Source: Bacteroidales bacterium
GTDB lineage: Bacteria; Bacteroidota; Bacteroidia; Bacteroidales; UBA1715
Reading direction: 5' to 3'
DNA length: 64,000 nucleotides
Assembly: GCA_017516865.1 (NCBI GenBank)
Contig: JAFXAU010000030.1
Location: 23,098-87,097, forward strand
Part shown: positions 26,800-35,045 of the stretch, piece after piece
Numbering within the stretch: position 1 is the stretch's first letter
Layout of the letters: every line of letters starts with the position of its first letter
The notes under the pieces: model-generated
What the model saw: only the letters and a program-made list of their open reading frames with translations
Databases searched by the model: none
What the model was told of the DNA's origin: nothing
Made by a program: the position numbers and the translations under genes

Positions 26800-28557
26800 A
26801 TGGAAACAGTATTGTCGGTATTGAAAATCTTGTTGGTCGCCGTTGGAGCCTTGGGCGTATTTCTGTACGGAATGAAACTGATGAGTGACAGTTTACAGAA
26901 AATGGCAGGAAACAAAATGCGTACTATTTTGGCAAAAATGACCGACAGTCCTGTTCGGGGCATTTTGACGGGAGCAGTTGTAACGGCTGCTGTACAATCT
27001 TCGTCGGCTACGACAGTGATGGTCGTAAGTTTTGTAAACGCAGGCTTAATGTCGCTTGCAGGCGCAATAGCCGTAATCATGGGAGCAAATATCGGAACGA
27101 CAATCACGGCATGGATTATTTCATTGTTCGGGTTAGGCGATTCGGGCGGAGCACTCACGTTTCCGCTGATGGCTGTTGCAGTGGCATTGCCGTTCATGTT
27201 TATGAAAAACGACAAACGGAAATCAATACACGAATTCATTATCGGTTTGGCATTGTTGCTTATAGGACTCCACTTTATGCAGGAAGCCATGCCTGACTTG
27301 AGTAATTATCCCCGATTGCTGGAAACTCTCGGAAAAATGTCGGATTACGGATATTTGTCCATTTTCCTATTCATTATTATTGGTGCAATTCTCACGTGCA
27401 TTGTTCAGGCAAGTGCGGCAATGATGGCAATCACATTGGTGATGTGTTACAAAGGCTGGATTGGTTTTGATGTGGCTGTGGCATTGGTTATGGGACAAAA
27501 TATTGGAACGACAATCACAGCGAACTTGGCGGCAATGGTTGCCAACACCATGGCGAAAAAAGCGGCTCTTGCCCATTTGGTGTTCAACGTGCTAGGTGTG
27601 TTGATTTCACTAGTTGTATTTTATCCGCTTATGAGCTTGATTGCCAAGATGACGGTGTTCTTCATCGGTTCCGACCCGTATACTCTACCTGGGGGCGAAG
27701 GCTATAGTCCCGAGGCAATGCCGTTGGCGTTGTCTATATTCCACACAGTTTTCAACGTGATTAACACGCTCATTTTGGTGAATTTTATTCCACAGATTAT
27801 AAGAATCGTAAACTGGGCTTTGCCAGTAAAAGAAACCGAAGAAGAAATCTTCAAACTAAAATATATTCCAAGTCATTTCGTCAATACGTCGGAATTGGAC
27901 ATTGAAAGTGCACAGCAGGAAATTCAGCTGTTTTCGAGCAGAGTTTTGAAAATGTACGATTACTTGTTGGAAATGACGAACACAAAATCCGAAGAAGCCT
28001 TTAACGATTATTTAGAAAAGATTGCGAAATACGAAGAAGTGACCGATATGATGGAACGCGAAATTGCCCGCTTCCTGACTCACATTTCCGAATCTTCAAT
28101 GAGTACGGAAGGTTCCAAGAAAATCAGTGCCATGCTACGTATTATCGACAATTTGGAAAGCATCGGCGACGGCATTTATCATATTTCAATCACCAAAAAG
28201 GCTCAACGGGAACAAAACATTAAATTCGGACCTGTGAACGATGCTCATTTGGTAAAAATGTTCGGCTTCGTGAAAAATGCACTCGACATTATGCACTCCA
28301 ACTTGAGTCATGATTACGAGGCAGTGAATATTTCCGCAGCATATCAGGCTGAAGATAAGATAAATGAATATCGTAATTTATTACGCGACGTGCATGTCGA
28401 AGCAGTAAAATCGGGAGATTATTCGTTTGAAGTCGGGACAATATACAGCAGTATGTACGCTCTGTACGAAAAAATCGGCGACTATGTCATTAACATTTCG
28501 CAGGCAATAGAATCGTCGCACGTTGCGACACATGCACCAAACTTACAAGGAATTTAA
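26800..28557 (+). CDS. Na+/phosphate cotransporter (NptA/PNaS family) with PhoU-like C-terminus
   Basis: The product has 585 residues. The N-terminal 350 residues carry eight or so membrane helices and the duplicated family signature: AAVQSSSATTVMVVSFVNAG, and IVQASAAMMAITLVM in the second half. Each is followed by a GxNIGTTIT segment (MGANIGTTITAWI, MGQNIGTTITANL). The soluble C-terminal 230 residues form helices with the PhoU look (EEVTDMMEREIARFLTHISE, ISAMLRIIDNLESIGDGIYHI). It takes up phosphate with sodium at the inner membrane. It is a single gene, and its stop overlaps the convergent folP stop by 4 bp. Confidence 0.9.
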   Translation: METVLSVLKILLVAVGALGVFLYGMKLMSDSLQKMAGNKMRTILAKMTDSPVRGILTGAVVTAAVQSSSATTVMVVSFVNAGLMSLAGAIAVIMGANIGTTITAWIISLFGLGDSGGALTFPLMAVAVALPFMFMKNDKRKSIHEFIIGLALLLIGLHFMQEAMPDLSNYPRLLETLGKMSDYGYLSIFLFIIIGAILTCIVQASAAMMAITLVMCYKGWIGFDVAVALVMGQNIGTTITANLAAMVANTMAKKAALAHLVFNVLGVLISLVVFYPLMSLIAKMTVFFIGSDPYTLPGGEGYSPEAMPLALSIFHTVFNVINTLILVNFIPQIIRIVNWALPVKETEEEIFKLKYIPSHFVNTSELDIESAQQEIQLFSSRVLKMYDYLLEMTNTKSEEAFNDYLEKIAKYEEVTDMMEREIARFLTHISESSMSTEGSKKISAMLRIIDNLESIGDGIYHISITKKAQREQNIKFGPVNDAHLVKMFGFVKNALDIMHSNLSHDYEAVNISAAYQAEDKINEYRNLLRDVHVEAVKSGDYSFEVGTIYSSMYALYEKIGDYVINISQAIESSHVATHAPNLQGI

Positions 28558-29366
28558 TTCAACTTTTCAAAAAGTTTAACAACTTCCTTGGCTTCCTTTA
28601 CATCGTGCACCCTGAGAATGTTTGCACCTTTTGTGAGAGCAAAGGTGTTAAGCACAGTTGTTCCATTCAGTGCTTCGTCAGCCGTACAATTCAGCACTTT
28701 CTGAATCATTGATTTTCTTGAAATTCCTACTAATAGCGGAAAACCCAACGAAACAAACGTGTCAAGACGATTCATCAGTTCATAATTCTGTTCTACAGTT
28801 TTTCCGAAACCGAATCCTGGGTCAATGACAAAATGTTTATGGTTAAATTTGTTCGCTTCCTCAATTTTTTTCTTGAAAAAAGCCAAAATTTCCTCAACAA
28901 CATTCTGATAATGAGGATTCTGCTGCATGGTTTGCGGCATACCCTGCATGTGCATACAAACGTATGGGAGACAGGTTTTTGCCGTAAATTCTATCATTTT
29001 CTGGTCGAAATTGCCGCCAGAAATATCGTTGACCATAACCTGTCCGAATCTGTCAAAAACCTTTTGAATGACGCTCAATCTAAACGTATCGATGGAAACA
29101 AGCACTTCGGGATAATCCCGTTTAATGATTTGCAAGACTTTCCAAAGACGGTTCAATTCTTCATCTTCGGGCACATCGGCAGCTCCAGGACGCGATGAGT
29201 ATGCTCCAATGTCGACAATATCGGCACCTTCGTCGAGCATTTTCTCAAGACGCTGTTGTATTGCATTTTCTGTCGTATAAGAACCGCCATCGTAGAACGA
29301 ATCAGGCGTCACATTGAGAATTCCCATTACTTTGGGAGAAGAATAGTCCATGGAATTCCAGTCCAT
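28554..29366 (-). CDS. folP: Dihydropteroate synthase
   Basis: The product has about 270 residues and joins p-aminobenzoate to pterin diphosphate in folate synthesis. VMGILNVTPDSFYDGG is DHPS signature 1, and GADIVDIGAYSSRPGA is the pterin-binding second motif. SIDTF, VNDISGG, HMQGMP, VIDPGFGFGKT and GISRKSMI complete the set. The ATG at 29366 was chosen; a TTG at 29393 would extend it by 9 residues and another ATG at 29351 is possible. A TAAATTTG box (29391-29398, minus strand) lies upstream. It is divergent from the DUF1599 gene. Confidence 0.94.
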   Translation of the reverse strand: MDWNSMDYSSPKVMGILNVTPDSFYDGGSYTTENAIQQRLEKMLDEGADIVDIGAYSSRPGAADVPEDEELNRLWKVLQIIKRDYPEVLVSIDTFRLSVIQKVFDRFGQVMVNDISGGNFDQKMIEFTAKTCLPYVCMHMQGMPQTMQQNPHYQNVVEEILAFFKKKIEEANKFNHKHFVIDPGFGFGKTVEQNYELMNRLDTFVSLGFPLLVGISRKSMIQKVLNCTADEALNGTTVLNTFALTKGANILRVHDVKEAKEVVKLFEKLN

Positions 29367-29412
29367 CGTCAGCAATTTTTTTTCGTTTTTCAAATTTAAG
29401 CAATATTTCCAT

Positions 29413-29420
29413 TATCTTTG
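29413..29420 (+). promoter_or_regulatory. -7 box TATCTTTG for the DUF1599 gene
   Basis: TATCTTTG lies 19 nt before the ATG at 29440, in the folP-DUF1599 divergent gap. Confidence 0.55.
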
Positions 29421-29439
29421 TCATGTAAAATCAAAAACG

Positions 29440-29988
29440 ATGAATACAAACGAAGAATTCGACGAAGTTAAAAAGATGTGTCTGAGCATCTTTGAGAAAA
29501 AATACGACGATTACGGCACGGCATGGCGAATTATGCGTCCCGAGTCGGTGACGGACCAAATTTTTATTAAGGCAAGCCGGATTAGAAGTTTGGAAGAAAA
29601 AGGTGTTTCGAAAGTTGGCGAAGGCATTGTTCCAGAATTTATAGCAATAGTGAATTATGGCATTATAGCATTGATTCAGTTAGAGTTACAAGGAACTGAC
29701 GCACCGATAGAATTGCCAAAGGACATGGCAATGGCGCTCTACAATAAATATTATGATGCAACAAAAGAACTCATGACGAACAAAAACCACGACTACGGCG
29801 AGGCGTGGCGTTCCATGCGCGTGAGCTCCTTTACCGATGTGATTCTCCAAAAACTTCACCGAACAAAGCAAATCGAAGATAATAAAGGAATTACAAAGAT
29901 TTCCGAAGGCGTCGACGCCAATTATCAGGATATGATTAATTATTCTATTTTTGCCCTTATAAAATTAGTAATTGAAAAAGATAAATAA
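29440..29988 (+). CDS. DUF1599-family protein with two internal repeats
   Basis: The product has 182 residues. It consists of two copies of one unit: KKYDDYGTAWRIMRPESVTD followed by QIFIKASRIRSLEEKG, and KNHDYGEAWRSMRVSSFTDV followed by ILQKLHRTKQIEDNKG, each ending in a short EG...NYxIxALIxL helix. This is the DUF1599 pattern known across Bacteroidetes; the conserved DYGxAWR motif suggests a nucleotide- or metal-binding helical fold like the MazG/dUTPase-like superfamily, which is inference. Its function is unknown. In Bacteroidetes it often neighbours folP and the DoxX-like BT_3928 gene, and here it lies 1 nt upstream of that gene. Confidence 0.82.
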   Translation: MNTNEEFDEVKKMCLSIFEKKYDDYGTAWRIMRPESVTDQIFIKASRIRSLEEKGVSKVGEGIVPEFIAIVNYGIIALIQLELQGTDAPIELPKDMAMALYNKYYDATKELMTNKNHDYGEAWRSMRVSSFTDVILQKLHRTKQIEDNKGITKISEGVDANYQDMINYSIFALIKLVIEKDK

Positions 29989-29989
29989 T

Positions 29990-31342
29990 ATGGATGCTAA
30001 ACGAAGACTATTGTTTTTTGCTGGCTTGATTGCCATGTTTTTCTCGTTGACGCTTTTTGCGAACTTTGGATATTTAGAAGATGCCTCGTGGACAAAACTG
30101 TGGGTTCTCGTTGCAATGATTGCCGTTGCTTCTTTGGGCTTGGCATTAGTGTTCAATCCCGAACAGATTTGGCTGAACGTTTGCCGCTATTTTTCGGGTA
30201 TTCTATTTGTATTTTCAGGTTTTGTAAAGGCCGACGACCCACTTGGCTCAAAATACAAATTCATTGATTATTTCGAAGCATGGGGAATTGACGATATTTT
30301 TGCCCCAGCGGCACTGACGTTTGGTATAATTCTAAGTACCATTGAATTACTTGTCGGATTGGCATTGTTGTTCAAACTATTCCCGAAATGGTCGTCGCTC
30401 TGCGCATTGATATTTATGATTGTGTTCATTCCAATCACATTCTATTTGGCAATGCAAGAAAATGTTTCTGGAAAAGAATTGGTGCACGACTGCGGATGCT
30501 TCGGCGACGCATTGGTATTGACAAACTGGCAGACGTTTGTAAAAAATCTTGTAATTGTCATTCCTGTCATCATCACGTTCATTTTTAGCAACAGGTTTAC
30601 AGACTTGATTTCAAACAAGAAATCTATCATTCTTTTATCTTGTTTGACTGTGGTTATAGTGGGAATCTCGTTCTATGCACTCCGCCATCTTCCGCCGATA
30701 GATTTCCGTCCGTACAAGATTGGCGTGACGCTGAAAGGCGAAAAATGTGGCGACGTGACCATATCTAATAACGACAAAGTATTTCAATACGCAGATTTCA
30801 TAAACTTGCAGACAGGCGAACACAAAGAATTCGACATAGTGAATAATTATCCAGATTACACGATTTGGGAATACAATCCTGACGTTCCTATCCGCGAAGT
30901 ACGCGAAAAATCAGAGCCTGTACAAAGCGACACGTTACAAACCGAAAATATTTACATGGTCGAAAGTCTCATGTTCTCCGATGGCGACCGCGACGCAACC
31001 TGCGACATCATTACAGATACTTCGTATGTACTGATGGCTATTCACTATGATTTGAAGCAGTCAAATCCTAAAAACCAATCTAAAGTGAATGCAGTGTACG
31101 ATTGGGCTAAATCGAAAGGCTACGTATTCTATGGTGCAACATCGAGTCTCGACGATGTAATTGAAGACTATTCGGCAAAAACTGGTGCAGCATATCCATA
31201 CGTTTCTGCTGACGACATTCTACTTAAAACAATTGTCCGTTCCAACCCTGGTTTGGTTTTATTGAAAAACGGAAAAATCATCAACAAATGGCATCACAAC
31301 GACATTCCATCAGTTGAAGAATTTGAACAAATGTGTAATTAA
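29990..31342 (+). CDS. BT_3928-like inner-membrane protein (DoxX/MauE-type N-terminus)
   Basis: The product has 450 residues. About eight membrane helices occupy the first 240 residues, including FSGFVKADDPLGSKYKFIDY and CGCFGDALVLTNWQTFVKNL, motifs shared by the DoxX/MauE-like proteins linked to redox or disulfide handling. The 200-residue C-terminal part is soluble and ends like a thioredoxin fold (NPGLVLLKNGKIINKWHHND), though without a CxxC motif. The exact role is unknown. The ATG at 29990 was chosen over a TTG at 29972 because it starts 1 nt after the DUF1599 stop. An intrinsic terminator follows. Confidence 0.75.
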   Translation: MDAKRRLLFFAGLIAMFFSLTLFANFGYLEDASWTKLWVLVAMIAVASLGLALVFNPEQIWLNVCRYFSGILFVFSGFVKADDPLGSKYKFIDYFEAWGIDDIFAPAALTFGIILSTIELLVGLALLFKLFPKWSSLCALIFMIVFIPITFYLAMQENVSGKELVHDCGCFGDALVLTNWQTFVKNLVIVIPVIITFIFSNRFTDLISNKKSIILLSCLTVVIVGISFYALRHLPPIDFRPYKIGVTLKGEKCGDVTISNNDKVFQYADFINLQTGEHKEFDIVNNYPDYTIWEYNPDVPIREVREKSEPVQSDTLQTENIYMVESLMFSDGDRDATCDIITDTSYVLMAIHYDLKQSNPKNQSKVNAVYDWAKSKGYVFYGATSSLDDVIEDYSAKTGAAYPYVSADDILLKTIVRSNPGLVLLKNGKIINKWHHNDIPSVEEFEQMCN

Positions 31343-31350
31343 TACTATCG

Positions 31351-31386
31351 AAAAGAGATTTCTCGGCAACAGGGAAATCTCTTTTT
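31351..31386 (+). terminator. Intrinsic terminator after the DoxX-like gene
   Basis: AAAAGAGATTTC pairs with GAAATCTCTTTT around an 11-nt loop, followed by T residues. Confidence 0.85.
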
Positions 31387-31420
31387 AGGCCGCAATAAAA
31401 AATTTATAACCTCAAACAAA

Positions 31421-32095
31421 ATGAAAAAATTTCTGTCTTTACTCCTAATTATAGGACTATGTACTTCGTGTAAACAAAACATATTTATAACAAATGATGT
31501 TAATGTTCAAGAAATCAATGATGTTGTTCTTATAGAACCTCAAACTGAAATTGGACTGATTACTAAAGGTAACAATGTATTTGCCAATGACTCTCTATCG
31601 GATGTGGCAAGCAGAAATCTCGAAAAAATATTGACATATAGTGTTCGTCACACACATGTTACAAGTATTGAACATATCGGTCAAAATCAAGAAATCAATA
31701 ATTTTATTGTTCATTTGTCTCACATGCAAAAAAATGAGATAGAATATGTTACTATCCCGTCTTTTATTGATTCATTGATAGAATCCAGCGGGAAAAGATA
31801 TGGCCTGATAGCGCGTCAGAGTGGATTTACTCGGACACGATGGAATAGAACAGCACAAGTCACAAAAGCTGTTTCGCTATCGGTATTGTCGGCCGTTTTA
31901 ACACTTGGAATGGCCTACGTCTACGTTGATCCAATTGTGGCTGTTTCTGAAATATCACTTGCTATTATTGATTCTCATGAAAACAAAGTGGTATTTTTTA
32001 ATATGGTAAGTACAGAAAATGAACCATTAGACGAAACAAAAACATCAAAACTGATTTTTAATTTGTTCGAGATGGCTGGAATAGGGAAAAACTAA
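31421..32095 (+). CDS. Hypothetical lipoprotein
   Basis: The product has 224 residues and no recognised domain. MKKFLSLLLIIGLCTSC is a lipoprotein signal with lipobox CTSC, so it should be anchored to a membrane. A strongly hydrophobic segment (VSLSVLSAVLTLGMAYVYVD, about 145-165) might be a membrane helix or a buried strand. The codon mix is more AT-rich than that of its neighbours. It stands between a terminator and the convergent CE4 gene, whose end overlaps its own by 4 bp, and is probably transcribed alone. Confidence 0.65.
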   Translation: MKKFLSLLLIIGLCTSCKQNIFITNDVNVQEINDVVLIEPQTEIGLITKGNNVFANDSLSDVASRNLEKILTYSVRHTHVTSIEHIGQNQEINNFIVHLSHMQKNEIEYVTIPSFIDSLIESSGKRYGLIARQSGFTRTRWNRTAQVTKAVSLSVLSAVLTLGMAYVYVDPIVAVSEISLAIIDSHENKVVFFNMVSTENEPLDETKTSKLIFNLFEMAGIGKN

Positions 32096-33180
32096 TTTTG
32101 TTTTAGCACAATCTCTCCCCCATTAGGTATTGCACGGAATTGAACATACGTATCGGTTTGTTTGTCAATAGGGATTGACATGCCATTTTGCTCAACCGAC
32201 GACCATTTCTTGTCGGTGTAAATTTTTATCGTAAGTGGAACCATCAAGGTTTGAGGAACTAAATCACGGAATTCCAAATTCGTAATGGTGAGTTTTGCTT
32301 CTATAAAGCCATCCCGTTCTTGTACTCGAAGTTTTGCACAATTTGCTTCGCGATGATAAAGAATTGCATTACCAAACGTGGTCACCCAAACTTCATCTTG
32401 ATGTTTTTTTAGAAAGCGTAATTGTTCCTTCAACGAATCAAGTTTTACTTGAGCATACCAACTGTCGTGATAGGAATTCAAATCATCATCGACACTATGA
32501 TACAAAAACGTGAGCAGACCGCCGCCTTTTATAACAGATTCAACCTCAGCGTTAAACTGCGAATTTTTCGTACTCTCGTTCATGCCATAGCAATGAATTT
32601 TGTAATAATCCTCGTCTTCTTTGGCAAAATTGTAGGAATAGTCCGACATGCCCCATACGCTCCGTGCACCCACAAATCCTTTGGAACGAAGGAACTCTAT
32701 TGAATGTTGGTCATCAGCCCCGGCTCCGTATGGATACGCAAAGGAAATGACGGCATTGTTCGGAACAATTTTCTCAATCTGAGAAACTGGCTCCATCACT
32801 TCTTTTTCCAATGTTTCATCAGTCAGTTTTGTTATATCGGGATGCGTAAGCGTGTGATTCCCAAGCTCGTTGCCGTTTTTCGCTGTCGCTTGTGCCGCCT
32901 TCCAGCCAATATCGGTCTTTTCAATATTACTCGTCAACGGGAAAAAAGTCGCAACCATTTTGAATTGCTTCAATGTCGGCACTACAAGTGGATATTGTCC
33001 AGGCGTCCAATCGTCAAATGTGAGGACTACCGCCGCCTTTTTGTTGTAGTCCCAATGACAAATTTCTCCTCTGACTTGAAATTTCTCCTCACTCATATTG
33101 ATAGATTGAGCATATACAAAGGCGTTCATAAGGCAAATTAGAATAGTGCACCAAAGTTTTTTATTCGTCGTCGTAGTCAT
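32092..33180 (-). CDS. Secreted polysaccharide deacetylase (CE4) without sorting tail
   Basis: The product has about 362 residues. A signal peptide (KLWCTILICLMNAFVYAQ) precedes the NodB domain: VVLTFDDW, LGNHTLTH (H-x3-H), FAYPYGAG and the late histidine in LLTFLYHSVDDD. It shares with the CE4 at 21120-22334 the unusual start ICxWDYNKKxAVxLTFDDW and the mid-domain YNFA...DxDYYxI segment, so the two are paralogues; this one ends in a beta domain (FRAIPNGGEIVLKQN) without the T9SS tail. It is the last gene of a coupled operon, and its start (33180, with in-frame alternatives to 33201) overlaps the repetitive 3' end of the DUF4468 gene. Confidence 0.8.
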   Translation of the reverse strand: MTTTTNKKLWCTILICLMNAFVYAQSINMSEEKFQVRGEICHWDYNKKAAVVLTFDDWTPGQYPLVVPTLKQFKMVATFFPLTSNIEKTDIGWKAAQATAKNGNELGNHTLTHPDITKLTDETLEKEVMEPVSQIEKIVPNNAVISFAYPYGAGADDQHSIEFLRSKGFVGARSVWGMSDYSYNFAKEDEDYYKIHCYGMNESTKNSQFNAEVESVIKGGGLLTFLYHSVDDDLNSYHDSWYAQVKLDSLKEQLRFLKKHQDEVWVTTFGNAILYHREANCAKLRVQERDGFIEAKLTITNLEFRDLVPQTLMVPLTIKIYTDKKWSSVEQNGMSIPIDKQTDTYVQFRAIPNGGEIVLKQN

Positions 33181-34216
33181 CATAATCGTCATCGTAGTCA
33201 TCTTTCGATTTTTTGGGCTTCTTCTCCTTTGGAGCCTTTGCCTGTGGCTGTTTTTTAGACTTCTCCTTTTTTGATGGCTTCACACTTACTTCCTCATCAT
33301 CTTCATCGTCGTAATCGTCAATTATTTCGTCATCTTCTGCTTTCGGTGATGGTTCTTCTACACTTGGAACAGTGGGTGCAACAACCTCTTCACTTCCCGA
33401 ATCCACATCTTCATAGTCTTCTTCGTCATCGTATTCATCTTTTGGTTTCTCTTTTTTTCGTTCTTTTTCTGCTGCGGCTGCAGCGGCTGCTGCTGCGGCG
33501 GCTCTTTCTGCCTCAATATCTTCTGGCCATTTGTCGTAGTCGGCATATTTTCCTTCGGTGTCTTTCAAGAGATAATTATCCAAATTAAGAAACTCCTCTG
33601 GATCGTCTTCTGGTCTCGTTTTAGGCGGAACAAGTTCTTTCTCTTCAACAACTTTGAACGTTCGTTTACGAATAAGAGTTGAAGGAATCATACGTTTTGC
33701 ACGAGTTTTGGTTTCATAAACCGACCACTCCTTCATGTCCGCCCATACGGCATTACACCATTCTTCAACCTCCATACATTTTCCCGAAGGTACCTTCTCA
33801 TAATCCATGAGCCGACCGAACGATGAAGTTCCGTATTCCGTAAAGCGAGCTTCGTGCAGGAAATTCCAAAATTTCACAACAATGATGGAATCTTCTATTG
33901 AAACATCCACATTGAATATAATGCTACCCTTTGTTTTTTCCGCAGCGTGCGACGACAAATAAATATCGGGGATTTGGACATAGTTTGCATACGGGAAATA
34001 GCCCTTCCCTTTGAGTTTCCGCTCTTTCCAGTTTTTCCCGAGAAGTTTCATTCCCTTTTCGGTCTTAAACCATTTCTCAGCTTTTTTGTAGAGACGGAGT
34101 TTGCTTGTTCTGTGACGAATCGGAATAGTGTCGTATACAACAAACGGCTGCGCTATCGTACTAAAAGACAGAACGATACAGAAAAAGAAAAACAGTATGA
34201 AACATTTCTTTTGCAT
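33161..34216 (-). CDS. DUF4468-like secreted protein with Ala-, Lys- and Asp/Tyr-rich tail
   Basis: The product has 351 residues. A signal peptide (MQKKCFILFFFFCIVLSFST) precedes a region of about 150 residues that resembles DUF4468 (TKGSIIFNVDVSIEDSIIVV, FWNFLHEARFTEYG). The C-terminal 130 residues are low-complexity: a run of 11 alanines after ER, then Lys/Glu- and Asp/Tyr/Glu-rich stretches ending DDYDDDYDDYDDE. The acidic tail may bind metal ions or cell-wall polymers; this is inference. The start overlaps the previous gene stop (TAATG) and the CE4 gene starts inside its 3' end. Its function is unknown. Confidence 0.65.
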   Translation of the reverse strand: MQKKCFILFFFFCIVLSFSTIAQPFVVYDTIPIRHRTSKLRLYKKAEKWFKTEKGMKLLGKNWKERKLKGKGYFPYANYVQIPDIYLSSHAAEKTKGSIIFNVDVSIEDSIIVVKFWNFLHEARFTEYGTSSFGRLMDYEKVPSGKCMEVEEWCNAVWADMKEWSVYETKTRAKRMIPSTLIRKRTFKVVEEKELVPPKTRPEDDPEEFLNLDNYLLKDTEGKYADYDKWPEDIEAERAAAAAAAAAAAEKERKKEKPKDEYDDEEDYEDVDSGSEEVVAPTVPSVEEPSPKAEDDEIIDDYDDEDDEEVSVKPSKKEKSKKQPQAKAPKEKKPKKSKDDYDDDYDDYDDE

Positions 34217-34926
34217 TACTTGCCGTTGCTGAATTGTTTTAGACGAAACGTCGAAATCGTGCCTTTTGTTATGCGTTCTTCAATATCTTTCGTCAAATCA
34301 ATTTTTGCGTGATTCGGCTGCGATTCCACGTCAATCGTCTTTTTATATAACATTCCAACGTTTTTTCCATACTGCTCCACGGCATACTGATAGGTATATA
34401 GCGACTTAAAATCACTTTGCGTCACCTCTAATGTTGAATCGCTCCATAGTACATCGGCTGCGTCATCGTTAATATAATTGATGGCCGAATATGAAATTCG
34501 TTGTTCGTCAAACGTGTTGAATTCATTCAAATCCCACGTAAAACCCATTTTTGCAGGAAATTTCAACACTTGCAAAGGCACATTGTCTTTTACACGGACA
34601 ACCGCATGGTCATATTGCTGTACGCTGAGCGAAAAATACGGTTTCCACTCGCTACTACCCTCCTCTTTTATTTCACAATTTTCGGCAAATGTCCTACAAT
34701 TTTTAGTTTCCGAAATAAGCGACTTTACCGTTTCTCGAAGCAAGAACGTTGCCGTATCGCGAATATCGGCAGGCACATCGATGGTGATTTTTGTACACTC
34801 GTATATACGAGTCGTTCCAATTGCAAGCGGATAATATTCAGTCCAATCGACAGGTTTTGCATCCTCCTTTTTACACGAAGGCACAAAACACAACAATACA
34901 AGAACTATATGAAGATATTTTCGCAT
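34216..34926 (-). CDS. Hypothetical lipoprotein, first gene of a three-gene operon
   Basis: The product has 236 residues from the ATG at 34926, chosen because MRKYLHIVLVLLCFVPSCKK is a clean lipoprotein signal (lipobox VPSC); the upstream open frame is not coding. The mature region is predicted beta-rich, with YYPLAIGTTRIYECTKITID near the start, a pattern seen in Bacteroidetes surface lipoproteins that begin with an ...YPL..G..W/Y strand. No catalytic motif was found. The stop overlaps the next start (TAATG), and TATTTTTG at 34946-34953 (minus) lies just upstream of the start. Confidence 0.65.
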   Translation of the reverse strand: MRKYLHIVLVLLCFVPSCKKEDAKPVDWTEYYPLAIGTTRIYECTKITIDVPADIRDTATFLLRETVKSLISETKNCRTFAENCEIKEEGSSEWKPYFSLSVQQYDHAVVRVKDNVPLQVLKFPAKMGFTWDLNEFNTFDEQRISYSAINYINDDAADVLWSDSTLEVTQSDFKSLYTYQYAVEQYGKNVGMLYKKTIDVESQPNHAKIDLTKDIEERITKGTISTFRLKQFSNGK

Positions 34927-34945
34927 AACAAAAATTATTCGTTTC

Positions 34946-34953
34946 CAAAAATA
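34946..34953 (-). promoter_or_regulatory. -7 box TATTTTTG for the lipoprotein-DUF4468-CE4 operon
   Basis: The minus strand reads TATTTTTG 19 nt upstream of the lipoprotein ATG at 34926. Confidence 0.5.
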
Positions 34954-35045
34954 CAAAGAATGTTTTGAATTTTTACGAAATTTTCCTTCAATCGCTTTGT
35001 ATTTCCCTAAAAATCCGTACTTTTCATCATCAATACAGAAAAGAC

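Noticed and set aside
24505..28557. galK, galT and the Na/Pi cotransporter as one sugar-uptake operon
   Set aside because: A 106-nt gap with its own TACTTTTG box precedes the cotransporter, whose QSSSATT motifs and PhoU-like part indicate phosphate, not galactose.
33271..33588. Leu/His-rich frame on the plus strand
   Set aside because: It is the complement of the low-complexity Lys/Asp/Ala tail of the DUF4468 gene.
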